A program made the translations under genes and the position numbers. Below the pieces are notes generated by a model. It searched no databases. It worked only from the letters and a program-made list of their open reading frames with translations, and was not told the DNA's origin. Source: Loripinus fragilis (taxonomy: Eukaryota > Mollusca > Bivalvia > Lucinida > Lucinidae). From it: 64,000 bases of DNA. The stretch lies in contig OZ026520.1 of the NCBI GenBank assembly GCA_964019695.1, positions 95,953,824-96,017,823 on the forward strand. Direction: 5' to 3'. Each line of letters starts with the position of its first letter. Position 1 is the stretch's first letter. Shown here one piece after another: positions 1 through 10,933 of this stretch.

Positions 1-3000
1 GCCGATGGCCCTTTGGTGTAGCCATTTTGTGGTGGCACAATGGAGGGATTTTTTAGCTTTAATCCATCATTGACAGAACTGGTGTTGTAGTGGCAAACTG
101 CTCAGGCTCAGACAGCTAAATTGAAAAAGTACTGATGATACAACTATACTAGTGCTGAGCCAGAGGGGGGCCAAAGGGCCCCTGATAGATCAGGGCCGCA
201 GGCCCCTGTGATAAAGCTATCTAGGCGGTGGCCCTTTGGTGTAGCCAACTGCCGTGGCACAATGGAGGATTATATTTTAGCTTAAATCTGTCATTGACAA
301 AGCTGGTGTTGCAGTGGCAAACTGCTCAGGCTAAGACAGGTAGCTTGAAAAAGTACTGATGTTAATACTACACAAGTGCAGAGCCAGAGGGGGCCCACAG
401 GGCCCCTGATAGATCAGGGCGGCAGGCCCCTGTGATAAAGCTATCTAGGTGGTGGCCCTTTGGTGTAGCCATCTTTGTGGTGGCAAAATGGAGGGGTTTT
501 TTTTAGCATTAATCCGTCATTGACAAAGCTGGTGTTGTAGTGCCAAACTGCTCAGGCTAAAACAGGTAGCTTAAAAAAGTACTGATATTAATCCTACACT
601 AGTGCGGAGCCAGAGGGGGCCCAGAGGGCCCCTGATAGATCAGGGCCGCAGGCCCCAGTGACAAAGCTATCTAGGCCGAGGGGAGGCCCTTTGGTGTAGC
701 CATCTTTGCAGTGGCACAATGGAGGATTTTTTTAAGCTTTGATCCATCATTTACAAAGCTGGTGTTGTAGTGGCAAGCTGCTCAGGCTAAGACAGGTAAC
801 TTGTAAAAGTACTGATGTTAATCCTACACCAGTGCGGATCCAAGAGGGGGCCCTAAGAGCCCCTGAAAGATCAGGGCCGCAGGCCCCTGTGACAAAGCTA
901 TCTAGGCGGTGGCCCTTTGGTGTAGCCATCTTTGCGGTGGCACAATGGAGGATGTTTATTTAGCTTTAATCCGTCATTGACAAAGCTGGTGTTGTATTTG
1001 CAAACTGCTCAGGCTAAGACAGGTAACTTGAAAAAGTACTGATGTCAGTCCTACATTAGTGAGGAGCCAAAAGCCCCTGATAGATCAGGGCTGCAGGCCC
1101 CTGTGACACAGCTATCTAGCCGGTGGCCCTTTGGTGTAGCCATTTTGTGGTGGCACAATGGAGGGAATTTTTAGCTTTAAGCCATCATTGACAGAACTGG
1201 TGTTGTAGTGGCAAACTGCTCAGGCTCAGACAGCTTAATTGAAAAAGTACTGATGATAACACTATACTAGTGCTGAGCCAGAGGGGGGCCAAAGGGCCCC
1301 TGATAGATCAGGGCCGCAGGCCCCTGTGATAAAGCTATCTAGGCGGTGGCCCTTTGGTGTAGCCATCTTTGCGGTGGCACAATGGAGGATTTTTTTAGCT
1401 TTAATCCGTCATTGACAAAGCTGGTGTTGCAGTGGCAAACTGCTCAGGCTAAGACAGGTAGCTTGAAAAAGTACTGATGTTAATCCTACACTAGTGCAGA
1501 GCCAGAGGGGGCCCACAGGGCCCCTGATAGATCAGGGCGGCAGGCCCCTGTGATAAAGCTATCTAGGTGGTGGCCCTTTGGTGTAGCCATCTTTGTGGTG
1601 GCACAATGGAGGATATTTTTTTAGCATTAATCCGTCATTGACAGAGCTGGTGTTGTAGTGCCAAACTGCTCAGGCTAAGACAGGTAGCTAGAAAAGTACT
1701 GATATTAATCTTACACTAGTGCGGAGCCAGAGGGGGCCCAAAGGGCCCCTGAAAGATCAGGGCAGCAGGCCCCTGTGACAAAGCTATCTAGGCGGTGGCC
1801 CTTTGGTGAAGCCATCTTTACGGTGGCACAATGGAGGATTTTTTTAGCTTTAAACCGTCATTGACAAAGCTGGTGTTTCAGTGGCAAACTGCTCAGGCTT
1901 AGACAGGTAACTTGAAAAGGTACTGATGTTAATCCTACACTAGTGCAGAGCAAGAGGGGGCCCAAAGGGACCCTGATAGATCAGGGCCGCAGGCCCCTGT
2001 GACAAAGCTATCTAGGCGGTTGCCCTTGGGTGTAGCCATCTTTGCAGTGGCACAATAGAGGATTTTTTTTAGCTTTAATCTGTCATTGACAAAGCTTTTG
2101 TTGCAGTGGCAAACTTCTCCGGCTAAGACAGGTAACTTGTAAAAGTACTGATGTTAATCCTACACTAGTGCAGAGCCAGAGGGGGCCCAAAGGGCCCCTG
2201 ATAGATCAGGGCCGCATAAGTGTGGAGCCAGATGGGGCCGCGGGCCCCAGTGACAAAGCTATCTAGGCAGTTGCCCTTTGGTGTAGCCATCTTTGCGGTG
2301 GCACAATAAAGAATTTTTTATAAGCTTTAATCCGTCATTGACAAAGCTGGTGTTGCAGTGGCAAACTGCTCAGGCTAAGACAGGTAACTTGAAAAAGTAC
2401 TGATGTTAATCCTACACTAGTGCATAGCCAGAGGGGGCCCTAAGGGCCCTTGATAGATCAGGGCCACAGGCCCCTGTGATAAAGCTATCTAGGCGGTGGC
2501 CCTTTGGTGAAGCCATCTTTGCGGTGGCACAATGGAGGATTTTTTTTAGCTTTAATCCATCATTGACAAAGCTGTTGTTGCAGTGGCAAACTGCTCAGGC
2601 TGAGACAGGTAACTTGAAAAAAGTACTGATGTTAATCCTACACTAGTGCATAGCCAGAGGGGGCCCATAGGGCCCCTGATAGATCAGGGCCGCAGGCCCC
2701 TGTGACAAAGCTATCTAGGCGGTGGCCCATTGGTGTAGCCATCTTTGCGGTGGCATAATGGAGGACTTTTTTTAAGCTTTAATCCGTCATTGACAAAGCT
2801 GGTGTTGCAGTGGCAAACTGCTCTGGCTAAGACAGGTAACTTGAAAAAAGTACTGATGCTAATCTTACACTAGTGCAGAGCCAGAGGGGCCCAAAGGGTC
2901 CATGATAGATCAGGGCCGCAGGCTCCTGTGACAAAGCTATCTAGGCGGTTGCCCTTTGGTGGCACCATTGAGCATTTTTTTAGCTTAAATCCGTCATTGA

Positions 3001-3407
3001 CAAAGCCGGTGTTGTAGTGGCAAACTGCTCAGGCTAAGACTGCTTACTTGAAAAAGTACTGATGATAACCCTCATCTAGTGTTGAGCCAGGGGGGGCCAA
3101 AGGGCCCCTGAGAGATCAGGGCCCCAGGCCCCGGTGACAAAGAGATCTGGGCCATGGCCCTTTGGTGTAGCCATCTTTGTCGTGGCACAATGGAGGATTT
3201 CTTTTAGGGTTAATCCATTATTGACAAAGCTGGTGTTGTAGTGGCAAACTGCTTAGGCTAAAAAAGGTAACTTGAAAAAGTACTGATGTTAATCCTACAC
3301 TAGTGCAGAGCCAGAAGGGGCCCATAGGCCCCCTGTGACATAGCTATTTAGGCGGTGGCCCTTTGGTGTAGCCTTCTTTGCGGTGGCACAATGGAGGATT
3401 TTTTTTA
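1..3407. repeat. 225-bp satellite array, about 15 units
   Basis: Direct tandem copies of a unit starting GGCCCTTTGGTGTAGCC. Unit starts fall near 7, 230, 454, 685, 911, 1125, 1348, 1572, 1797, 2021, 2272, 2498, 2724, 2950, 3156 and 3357. Most units are 223-226 bp; the one at 2021 is 251 bp through a partial internal duplication near 2214-2240, and the last two are about 200 bp. Each unit holds a GC-rich palindromic stretch (GGGGGCCC, GGGCCCC, then GATAGATCAGGGC) and an AT-rich half. The array runs off the left edge. It switches at about 3408 into a different repeat. Short ORFs here follow the repeat period and are not genes. Confidence 0.95.
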
Positions 3408-4750
3408 CAACTACTAAGAGTATGGTGTAGAAATTCACCGCAATTCACCGTCACAATTACTAAGAGTGTGTTAACCAAGAAATTAACCGCAATTCACCGT
3501 TGTAATTACTAAGAGTGTGTTTTACTAATTCACGGCAATTCACCGTCTCAATTACTAAAAGTGTGTTTGAGAAATTCACCGCAATTCACCGTCACAATTA
3601 CTAAGAGTGTGTTTTAGAAAATCAACCCAATTCACCATCACAATTACTAAGTGTGTATGTAGAAATTCACGGCAATTCACCGTCACAATTATTTAGAGTG
3701 TGTTTTAGAAATTCACAGCAATTCACCGTCACAATTACTAAGAGTGTTTTTTAGAAATTCACCTCAATTCACCATCACATTTACTAAGAGTATATGTAGA
3801 AATTCACCGCAATTTACAGTCACAATTACTAAGAGTGTGTTTTCGAAATTCACCACAATTTACCATCAAAATTACTAAGAGTGTGTTTTAGAAATTCACC
3901 GCAATTCACCATCACAATTACTAAGAGTGTGTTTTAGAAATTCAAGGCAATTCACCGTCACAATTACTTAGGATGTGTTTTAGAAATTCACCGTCACAAT
4001 TACTAAAAGTGTGTTTTAGAAATACACCGCAATTCATCATCACAATTACTAAAAGTGTGTTTTAGAAATTCACCACAATTCACTGTCACAATTACTAAGA
4101 GTGTGTTGTTGAAATTCACCGCAATTCGCCGTCCCAATTACTTAGAGTGTGTTGTAGAAATTCACCACAATTCACCGTCACAATTACTAAGAGTGTGATG
4201 TAAATATTCACCGCAATTCACCGTCCAATTTTCTCAGACCTATTCCCTTGATTAAATTCACTGCAATCTACCGTCGAAATTGCTAAGAGTGTTTTGTAGA
4301 AATTCATCGCAATTTACCGTCACAATTACTAAGAGTGTGTTGTAGAAATTCACCGCAAATCACCGTCCAATCTTCTCAGACCTAATCCCTTGATAAAATT
4401 CACCGCAATCTATCGGTGAAATTACTAAGAAAGTGTTGGAGAAATTCACCGCAATTCACCGTCAAAATTACTAAGAGTGTGTTTTAGAAATTCACCGCAA
4501 ATCAGCGGCCAATTTTCTCGGACCTTATCCCTTGATAAAATATACCGCAATCTACCGTCAAAATTACTTAAGAGTGTGTTGTGGAAATTCACCGCAATTC
4601 ACCGTCACAATTACCTAGAGTGTGTTGTTGAAATTCACCATCCCAATTACCTGGAGTGTTTTGTAGAAATTCACCGCAAATCACCGTCCAATATTCTAAG
4701 ACCTTATCCCTTGATTAAGTTTACTACAATCTATCGTTGAAAATACTTAG
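3408..4750. repeat. 46-bp minisatellite with a composite 142-bp period at its right end
   Basis: Direct repeats of a unit containing AATTCACCGCAATTCACC, then CACAATTACTAAGAGTGTG, about 27-29 copies. From about 4222 a variant with CAATTTTCTCAGACC and CCCTTGATAAAATTC appears near 4224, 4366, 4507 and 4687, giving a larger period of about 142 bp (one interval is a repeat longer). The units are degenerate and have no unique spacers. Confidence 0.93.
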
Positions 4751-4778
4751 AGTGTGTGTGTGTGTGTGTGTGTGCGGG
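4751..4778. repeat. (TG)n microsatellite
   Basis: An alternating TG run follows directly from the GAGTGTG end of the last minisatellite unit and then runs into a short G tract. It may have grown from that unit end. Confidence 0.9.
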
Positions 4779-4782
4779 GGGG

Positions 4783-4840
4783 TTAATGCATTTTACTGGT
4801 GGCAAATCTTTGCCCTAGACTCTGTTGTTAATAAAACACA
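4783..4840. repeat. Fragment of interspersed repeat, related to 62315-62375
   Basis: TTTGCCCTAGA, preceded by TTAATGCATTTTACTGG, closely matches the stretch around 62310-62345 (TTAAATGCAATTTACTGG, then TTTTTGCCCTAGA). The rest of 4841-4930 shows nothing I recognise. Confidence 0.55.
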
Positions 4841-4933
4841 AAATTGTTTAGCCCACTAATTCATGGTTTTTCTTTGCACTTCTTAAACTAGTCCAGGATT
4901 AACCAATACACCTACTGGCATGTAGATATTTAA

Positions 4934-5441
4934 AGGGGACAGCAACCCTAATGATAAGTATGTTTTATCAGAAAGAGCTCTATGAACCATGAAATTTGAT
5001 ACAAGTATCATCAAAATCCGTTGAAAAATGGGCAAGTTATGGGCATTCAAAGAAATAAATATGGCCAACATTTAGCCGCCATTTTGAATATTTAGTTAGT
5101 TTTCAGAATTTTTTCAACTGCTTAATTTTTAGTTATCACTACTATCACATCATCTGTGTTTCAGCAGATATGCAGCTTTATACATAAAGAAAATGTTTCA
5201 TTAAAGATTTATGCAAATAATCCATTGGATTGTCTTTTATTTTGATTACGCATATTTAATTAGGCTGAGTGACGTCACTAAGCCTACAATATGGCCGCTT
5301 CCATTACAGTCCATTTGCAAATATTCAAACGCCCACAACTTCCACATTTTTTAACTGATTTAAATGAAACTGGTATCAAAATTCATGGTTTATTAAGATC
5401 TTTGATATAAAACATAGTAATCATCAGGGTTGCCGTCCCCT
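4934..5441. mobile_element. 508-bp non-autonomous DNA transposon (MITE), TTAA target site, copy 1
   Basis: The left terminus AGGGGACAGCAACCCTAATG is mirrored at the right end (CAGGGTTGCCGTCCCCT), and both ends are flanked by TTAA (4930-4933 and 5442-5445). TTAA duplication is known for piggyBac and Kolobok elements; the AGGGG start fits Kolobok better, but this is inference. There is no transposase. A second copy follows only about 11 bp downstream. Confidence 0.8.
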
Positions 5442-6419
5442 TTAATTAATAAAGGGGACAGCAACCCTAATGATAAGTATGTTTTATCAGAAAGATGAAT
5501 TTTGATACAAGTATCAAAATCGGTTGAAAAATGGGGAAGTTAGGGCCATCTAAAGATATCAATATGGCCAACATTTAGCCGTCATTTTGATTATTTAATT
5601 AGTTTTTAGAATTTTTTCAACTGCTTAATTTTTAGCTATCAATACAATCGCAACATCTGTGTTTCAGCAGATATGCAGCTTTATACATAAGGCAAATGTT
5701 TTATTAAAGATAATTGCAAGTGATCCATTAGTTTGTCTTTTATTTGATTACGCATATTTAATTAGGCTGTGTGACGTCACTAAGCCTACAATATGGCCGC
5801 TTCCATTATAGTCCATTTGCAAATATTCAAACCCCCACAACTTCTACTTTTTATCCCCCGACGAATTCGTAGGGATATAGTTTTGGCGTCGTCCGTCCGT
5901 CCATTCCGTCTGTTCGTCCGTCCGCACTTTTTGTCTGTCCGGAACCATATCTCAATACCTATTGGTCAGATTTAATTCATTTTTGGTACAAATGATTAGT
6001 ACCATGAACTCTCGATATCCTATAAGTTTGGTCAAAATCAAATCCCTTAACACTTGAGTTATTGCCCTTGTTTAAGTAAAGGCAATTATAAGGCAAATCC
6101 TATATTAGCTTTTTTGTGTGATGATCTTCACATTTCATCAAAGCTATTATATTTAACAAATTCTCACTAAAGACCATGATTGCCAAGTGCCTGTAGATAA
6201 GAATGGCAGTGTCAAAGTTTTACTCCACCCCCTTTGACCCCACCTAAGGGGTCAAAGGTCAAATATTTAAATTTGGCAATAACTAAGGCAATTATTAATA
6301 TTTTTGCTGAAATTTTGCATGCAGGCAGAGCAGCAATAGATATGAAACATATCAAACGGGATTTTAGTTTGAAGGCCTGATTCCGAGCCCCTTGGGTGGA
6401 CTTAGGGGGTGGGGCCGAG

Positions 6420-6740
6420 GCCAAAATTAAACTTTTTCAGAATATGGTCATGTTGCATATCAAATTAAAGCTGACAACGCTGGCAGCAACATGGTAGCAA
6501 ATATTTTGCCCACAGACACACCCTTGACCCAGGGGGTGGGGTCAAAAGGTCATACTATATATTTTTCTGAAAGTAGTCATGTTGCATATCAAATTAAAGC
6601 TGATGACACTGGCAGCAACATGGTAGCCAATATTTTGCCCACAGACACACCCTTGGCCCAGGGGGTGGGGTCAAAAGGTCAAACTATATCTTTTACTGAA
6701 AGTAGTCATGTTGCATATCAAATTAAAGGGAATTGAGCAC
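6420..6740 (+). repeat. Internal tandem core of about 119 bp, about 3 units
   Basis: Each unit carries GTCATGTTGCATATCAAATT, a GCAGCAACATGGTAGC block and a GGGGTGGGGTCAAAAGGTC block. The same core occurs at 55890-56180 and in diverged form at 61530-61900. ORFs here follow the repeat and are not considered genes. Confidence 0.85.
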
Positions 6741-6814
6741 AGAGCACCATGAAAGCAAGTATGCTGTCATTACACACACCAATGACCCCTGGGGTGGGGT
6801 CAAAAGGTCATTTT

Positions 6815-8520
6815 TAGCTCTCCTGAGCCGAAAGCTCATGGGTGAGCTAATAGTATACCAGTCACTCCGTCGTCCATCCGTCCGTCCGTCGTCCGTCCGT
6901 CAACATTTTCAAACATTTTCTCCTCTGAAATCACTGGGCCAATCAAACTCAAATTTCATATGGAGACTCCTTAGGATGCGGGAACGAAAGTTTGTTCAAA
7001 TGGTCCTGGTCACATGACCAAGATGGCCGCCACGCCCATATATGGTAAAAACCCTTTAAAAATCTTCTCCAGAACCAGAAGGCCAATGACCTTGCGACTT
7101 GGTATGTAGCATTGGGGGTGTTGGGCCTACCAAGTTTGTTCAAATAATGATCCTAGGTTGACCTTGACCTACTTAACATCAAGGTCAAAGTTGCTTCCTA
7201 AAGGATTTAAATGGGAATTTTTTTTGAAAAGTTGATTTTTTGAATACTGTTGAAGCCAAAGTCATTATTCTTACTTGATATGTTAAAACTAATGAGACGA
7301 TGGCTATAAATAAGTTTCAAAGGTCAAGGTTGACCTTTGCCCTTTCAGCCAAGGTCGCTCATATTGTGGTCCAATCAATATATCAAAACTTAGTTTTCTC
7401 ACAAACCATTGGCTCAATTGAACTCAAATTTCATATGGAGACTCCTTAGGATGCAGGAACGAAAGTTTGTTCAAATGGTCCTGGTCACATGACCAAGATG
7501 GCTGCCACGCCCATATATGGTAAAAACCCTTTAAAAATCTTCTTTTCCATAACCAGAAGGCCGATGACCTCGGGACTTGGTATGTAGCATTAGGGGTGTT
7601 GGGCCTACCAAAGTTGTTCAAATAATGATCCTAGGTTGACCTTGACTTACTTAAAGTCAATGTCAAATTTGCTTCCTAATGCATTAAAATGGGAATTTTT
7701 TTTGAAAAGTTGATTTTTTGAATACTGTTGAAGCCAAAGTCATAATTCTTACTTGATATGTTAAAACTAATGAGACAATGGCTATAAATAAGTTTCAAAG
7801 GTCAAGATTGACATTTGCCCTTTCAGCCAAGGTCGCTCATATTGTGGTCCCATCAATATATTAAAACTTAGTTTTCTCAAAAACCATTGGCCCCATTGAA
7901 CTAAAATTTCATGTGAAGACTCCTTATGATAAGTTAGCCAAAATCTTTACAAAATGTTATGGTCACATGACTAAGATGGCCGCCATGCCAATACATGGTA
8001 AAACCCTTTAAAAATCTTCTTTTCCAGAACCAGAAGGCCAGTGACCTTGGGATTTGGTATATAGCATTGGGGATGTGGGACCTACCCAGTTTGTTCAAAT
8101 GATGATCCGAAGATGACCTTGACCTACTTAACGTCAAGGTCAAATTTGCTCCCTAATGCATTATTTGAATGGGAAAATGTTAAAATGTTCATTTTTCTAG
8201 AAATGTTTTAGCCGAAATCATAATACCTGTGAGAAATGTTTAACCTAATGAGACAATGTTTTTATATAAGTACCAAATGTCAAGCTGACCTGTGACCTTT
8301 AATCCAAGGCCACTCATTTGGACCACTACATACCTATCTAAACATCTTTTCTCAGAAATCACTGGGCCGTTAGATTGTTTAGGTTACTGGACCAAAATGG
8401 CTGCAACCCCCATATATGGTAAAACAAAATATGTTTCATTATAAGCTGTAGTTGACCTTGACCTGTTTTACTATTATTAAGGAGATCAGATGAGCGCCTC
8501 AGGACCTTCAGGTCCTCTAG
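6815..8520 (+). mobile_element. Nested hairpin-first element, TTAGCTCACCTGAG family, Helitron-like 3' end
   Basis: It starts with a self-complementary AGCTC(A/T)CCTGAGCCGAAAGC stretch, then TAGTATACCAGTCACTCCG and a CCGTCCGTCC tract, then about three core units of roughly 477 bp (CAAATTTCATATGGAGACTC recurs near 6951, 7429 and 7903). The end is a small stem-loop (AGGACC-TTCA-GGTCCT) followed by CTAG. The sibling host at 56250-56275 lacks the insertion, and no target duplication is visible beyond a T-run. Stem-loop plus CTAG and no clear duplication recall Helitron or Helentron derivatives. Confidence 0.75.
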
Positions 8521-8924
8521 TTTGTTCTTTTCTAAAAGTGGTCATGTTGCATATCAAAGTAAATTGGAAGAAGTGTAGACCTACATGCAAGGTAACACTT
8601 TGAATTTACACACAATCTTGACCTCTGAGTTTGGTTTAAAGGTCAGATACTGAAATTGTGCAGATGTAAGTTGAAGCACTAAAACATACTTGACAGGCGT
8701 TTGTTATGATCTGAATGATACTGTAGGTGAACTAAGGGTTAGGTAAATGGGATTTATGTTTTGTGATTTACATGTTTCTCTCAAATAACCCTTTGTCGGG
8801 GGATATAAATTCGTCGAATTTGCCTTGTTTCTACCGATTTTGATGAAACTAGTATCAAAATTCATGGTTTATTAAGATCTTTCATATAAAACAGAGTAAT
8901 AATTAGGGTTGCTGTCCCCTTTAA

Positions 8925-9564
8925 CTACCAAGGATCTATCTGATGACTAAATGGGCTCCAGTTACAGCAATTCGACGAATTTAAATGACTTAAGCTTTAC
9001 ACTGCAATTTCATATTACAGCTTCCATAAACGAACACCATCTTATCTGCACACAAATGTAAGTTTAACAAGCGAGTGAGTATGATCAAGAAATACAACAA
9101 TCATACACTGCATGGCAACCAATGCCACCGTGAGGAAGAGCCACAAAACAATAACAATCACAAGACACTAGGAAGACAAAGAAAAATAACCAGCTCTACC
9201 TACCCAATCCATTGACCTCAGATGATGATGATGGTTATAGTGCTAAGATAAGTTAAACTGTTTGTACATTGCTCGTATAAATTCTCTATGTAAGGTGTAC
9301 CTACGACAAAGTTTATCTAGTTGCAAAAATAAACATGCACAACTCTGTGATGTTTGCCATAAACCTGTTGGGTTGTAAGTGTTTCCAACAGCTATGCCTC
9401 ACTTACATGCTTTCATAAGTATGTACGACATCTATCAAAATCGGTACTTTGAATGTTCCTTTGATTTTCCATCACCAAATAATGTTTATGAATGAGAGTT
9501 GAGGACAACTACTAACTACGTATAGGTTATTAAATGTTTTGTGTTAGTTATGGAATATTCATAG
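8925..9564. other. No gene seen; one interspersed-repeat fragment
   Basis: About 9062-9215 carries GAGTATGATCAAGAAATAC and a CACAAGACACTAGGAAGAC block shared with 61997-62140 and, inverted, with 57070-57205. The remainder is AT-rich with no feature I can support. Confidence 0.5.
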
Positions 9565-9712
9565 AGGATCTTACATGAGTGCTCATGTTTTATTGAATTT
9601 ATTAAACGAGTTGAGGAAAAGAGATAAAATGCGAGGCTTGCCGAGCATTTTATCTCTTTTTCGCAACAAGTTTAATAAATTCAATAACACAAGAGCACGA
9701 ATGTTAGATTCT
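9564..9712. repeat. Long hairpin (foldback) of about 70-bp arms
   Basis: The left arm includes GTGCTCATGTTTTATTGAAT and AAAAGAGATAAAATGCGAGG; the right arm mirrors it with CGAGCATTTTATCTCTTTTT and TTCAATAACACAAGAGCAC. The apex is CTTGC. Weaker pairing extends a further 10 bp out on each side. It looks like a foldback MITE. A smaller palindrome, AAACCACTAGTGGTTT, follows near 9835-9850. Confidence 0.85.
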
Positions 9713-10135
9713 ATTTATCATATGACATAAAGATTACTTTGAAATCTCATTTCTGCCGTTAAAAACGGTATAATTTTGACATTATGTAAGCAACGTTGTT
9801 ATGGACGTCATAACGTTTCCCAAAAAATCTATAAACCACTAGTGGTTTACAGATTTTATTGCATGGCGTTATTTCACTCCCAGACGCGAAGTCATATGAT
9901 AAAGAGTGTATATTTCATAACAAACACAAAACTTTGTATAACCTATTTAACCCTGACCCAGCTGTTTCCTGTGTTAGTTTCACATCCTGAAATGTACACA
10001 TTTTGTAGCATTTTGCTGCATTTCGTTTAGGAGTCTCATTTAGCCATGGATGCGTTCACATGGGACAAATGGATTTTATTAGCAGCATTTTTGTTAGATT
10101 TTTTTTTTCAAAATTATCTGGGAAGCATTTCATTG

Positions 10136-10460
10136 TTTTGTTTGTTTGTTTTGTTGCTTTACGTCCCAAGTCAACAGCTATGGTCATTGCGGGACGGTCA
10201 GTTCACCTGACCACACTTTTTCCTGGGCAGGCTTGAACAAGCGGTTAACCAGTAATTCGTGCACATACTTTCCCTTATAACTGACAACAACCCTTCTTGA
10301 ATGAATCAGCGGAAGGGAGGAGAATGACCGTAGAAATCATTTCATGATCAATCTCCACGAAAGTATGGGACCGGATGGGATCGAACTCGCGACCCCTGGA
10401 TCTGCAGTCAGACACATATCTGTAGCCAGACACACTACCGACTGCGCTACGCGGCCCGGC
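10136..10460 (-). mobile_element. tRNA-derived SINE, full length, 15-bp target duplication
   Basis: On the minus strand it reads a tRNA-like head with a box A-like TAGCGCAGTCGGTAG and a box B-like GCGAGTTCGATCC, then a conserved body (TTCATTCAAGAAGGGTTG) and a tail of CAAAA(CAAA)n. It is flanked by perfect direct repeats GGAAGCATTTCATTG at 10121-10135 and 10461-10475, a hallmark of LINE-driven retroposition. Other copies lie at 49055-49367 (minus), 52127-52443 (plus) and as a short fragment at 43517-43557 (minus). Confidence 0.93.
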
Positions 10461-10475
10461 GGAAGCATTTCATTG

Positions 10476-10933
10476 ATCACAAGTTACAGATGTATAGGCT
10501 GATCAGTCCCCACTGTTTGTGCATTCTACCCTGATTCTCAAACAGTGGAGACACTCATATCAGCATGTATATTCATGTGCCGTTTGGTCTTGCTGTCTTT
10601 ATCAATAAGCATTTCTGGACAAGCAGTGTAATTTCTGACCAGGCTTCAATGTACATGTGCAGCCTGGTCAGTGTTTTCGGCAGTCGCCTCTTTTCTGTGA
10701 AACAGCTTACACTTGAAATTTACATCATTTTGTGTCAATATTCTTATCACAGTTTTATTTAGGGTTCTAAAAATAAAAATAAATTTGGTGAAATTAATAT
10801 TTTGGACTGCAATTTCCTCTCATCAAGTTATGGGAATGAGTCTCACAAAAGTGTGGGTTATGGAAAATATACAGTGCTGAATATGGTCCTTTTCTTGCAA
10901 CTGATTGGCTGAAAATAAAAGGAAGTTGGCGGG
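10476..10933. other. No gene or repeat recognised
   Basis: AT-rich, with stop codons in all frames and no inverted or tandem structure I can support. Short ORFs are present but show no family resemblance. Confidence 0.5.

Larger units (their letters stand above)
5853..8826 (+). mobile_element. Hairpin-first repeat element, ATCCCCCGACG family, interrupted
   Basis: It begins ATCCCCCGACGAATTCGTAG, with a self-complementary start (CCCCC then AGGGATAT), followed by a CGTCCGTCCGTC-rich tract. It ends with TCGGGGGATATAAATTCGTC, an inverted echo of the start. A sibling at 55301-56582 has the same ends and core. This copy is longer because another element is inserted at 6815-8520. No coding capacity is evident. 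The plan resembles bivalve 'pearl'-like non-autonomous elements; this placement is inference. Confidence 0.75.
5453..8920. mobile_element. Second copy of the TTAA MITE, split by a nested 3-kb insertion
   Basis: It matches copy 1 from its left terminus to about 5850 and again from about 8827 to its right terminus (GCTGTCCCCT, then TTAA at 8921). The sequence between is a hairpin-first repeat element. Against copy 1 the insertion falls in the T-run after ACTTC(C/T)AC. The left flank reads ATAA rather than TTAA, a probable point change. Confidence 0.8.

Noticed and set aside
739..963. ORFs of 60-74 codons in the satellite
   Set aside because: They exist in one unit only and are closed in neighbouring units, as expected for chance.
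3408..4750. Possible CRISPR-like regular repeats
   Set aside because: The units are contiguous and degenerate with no unique spacers, and the sequence is clearly animal; it is a minisatellite.
6491..7143. ORFs repeated at 55939-56199 and 7424-7621
   Set aside because: Their similarity comes from repeat-element cores; spacing follows the repeat period and there is no codon-level conservation to see.
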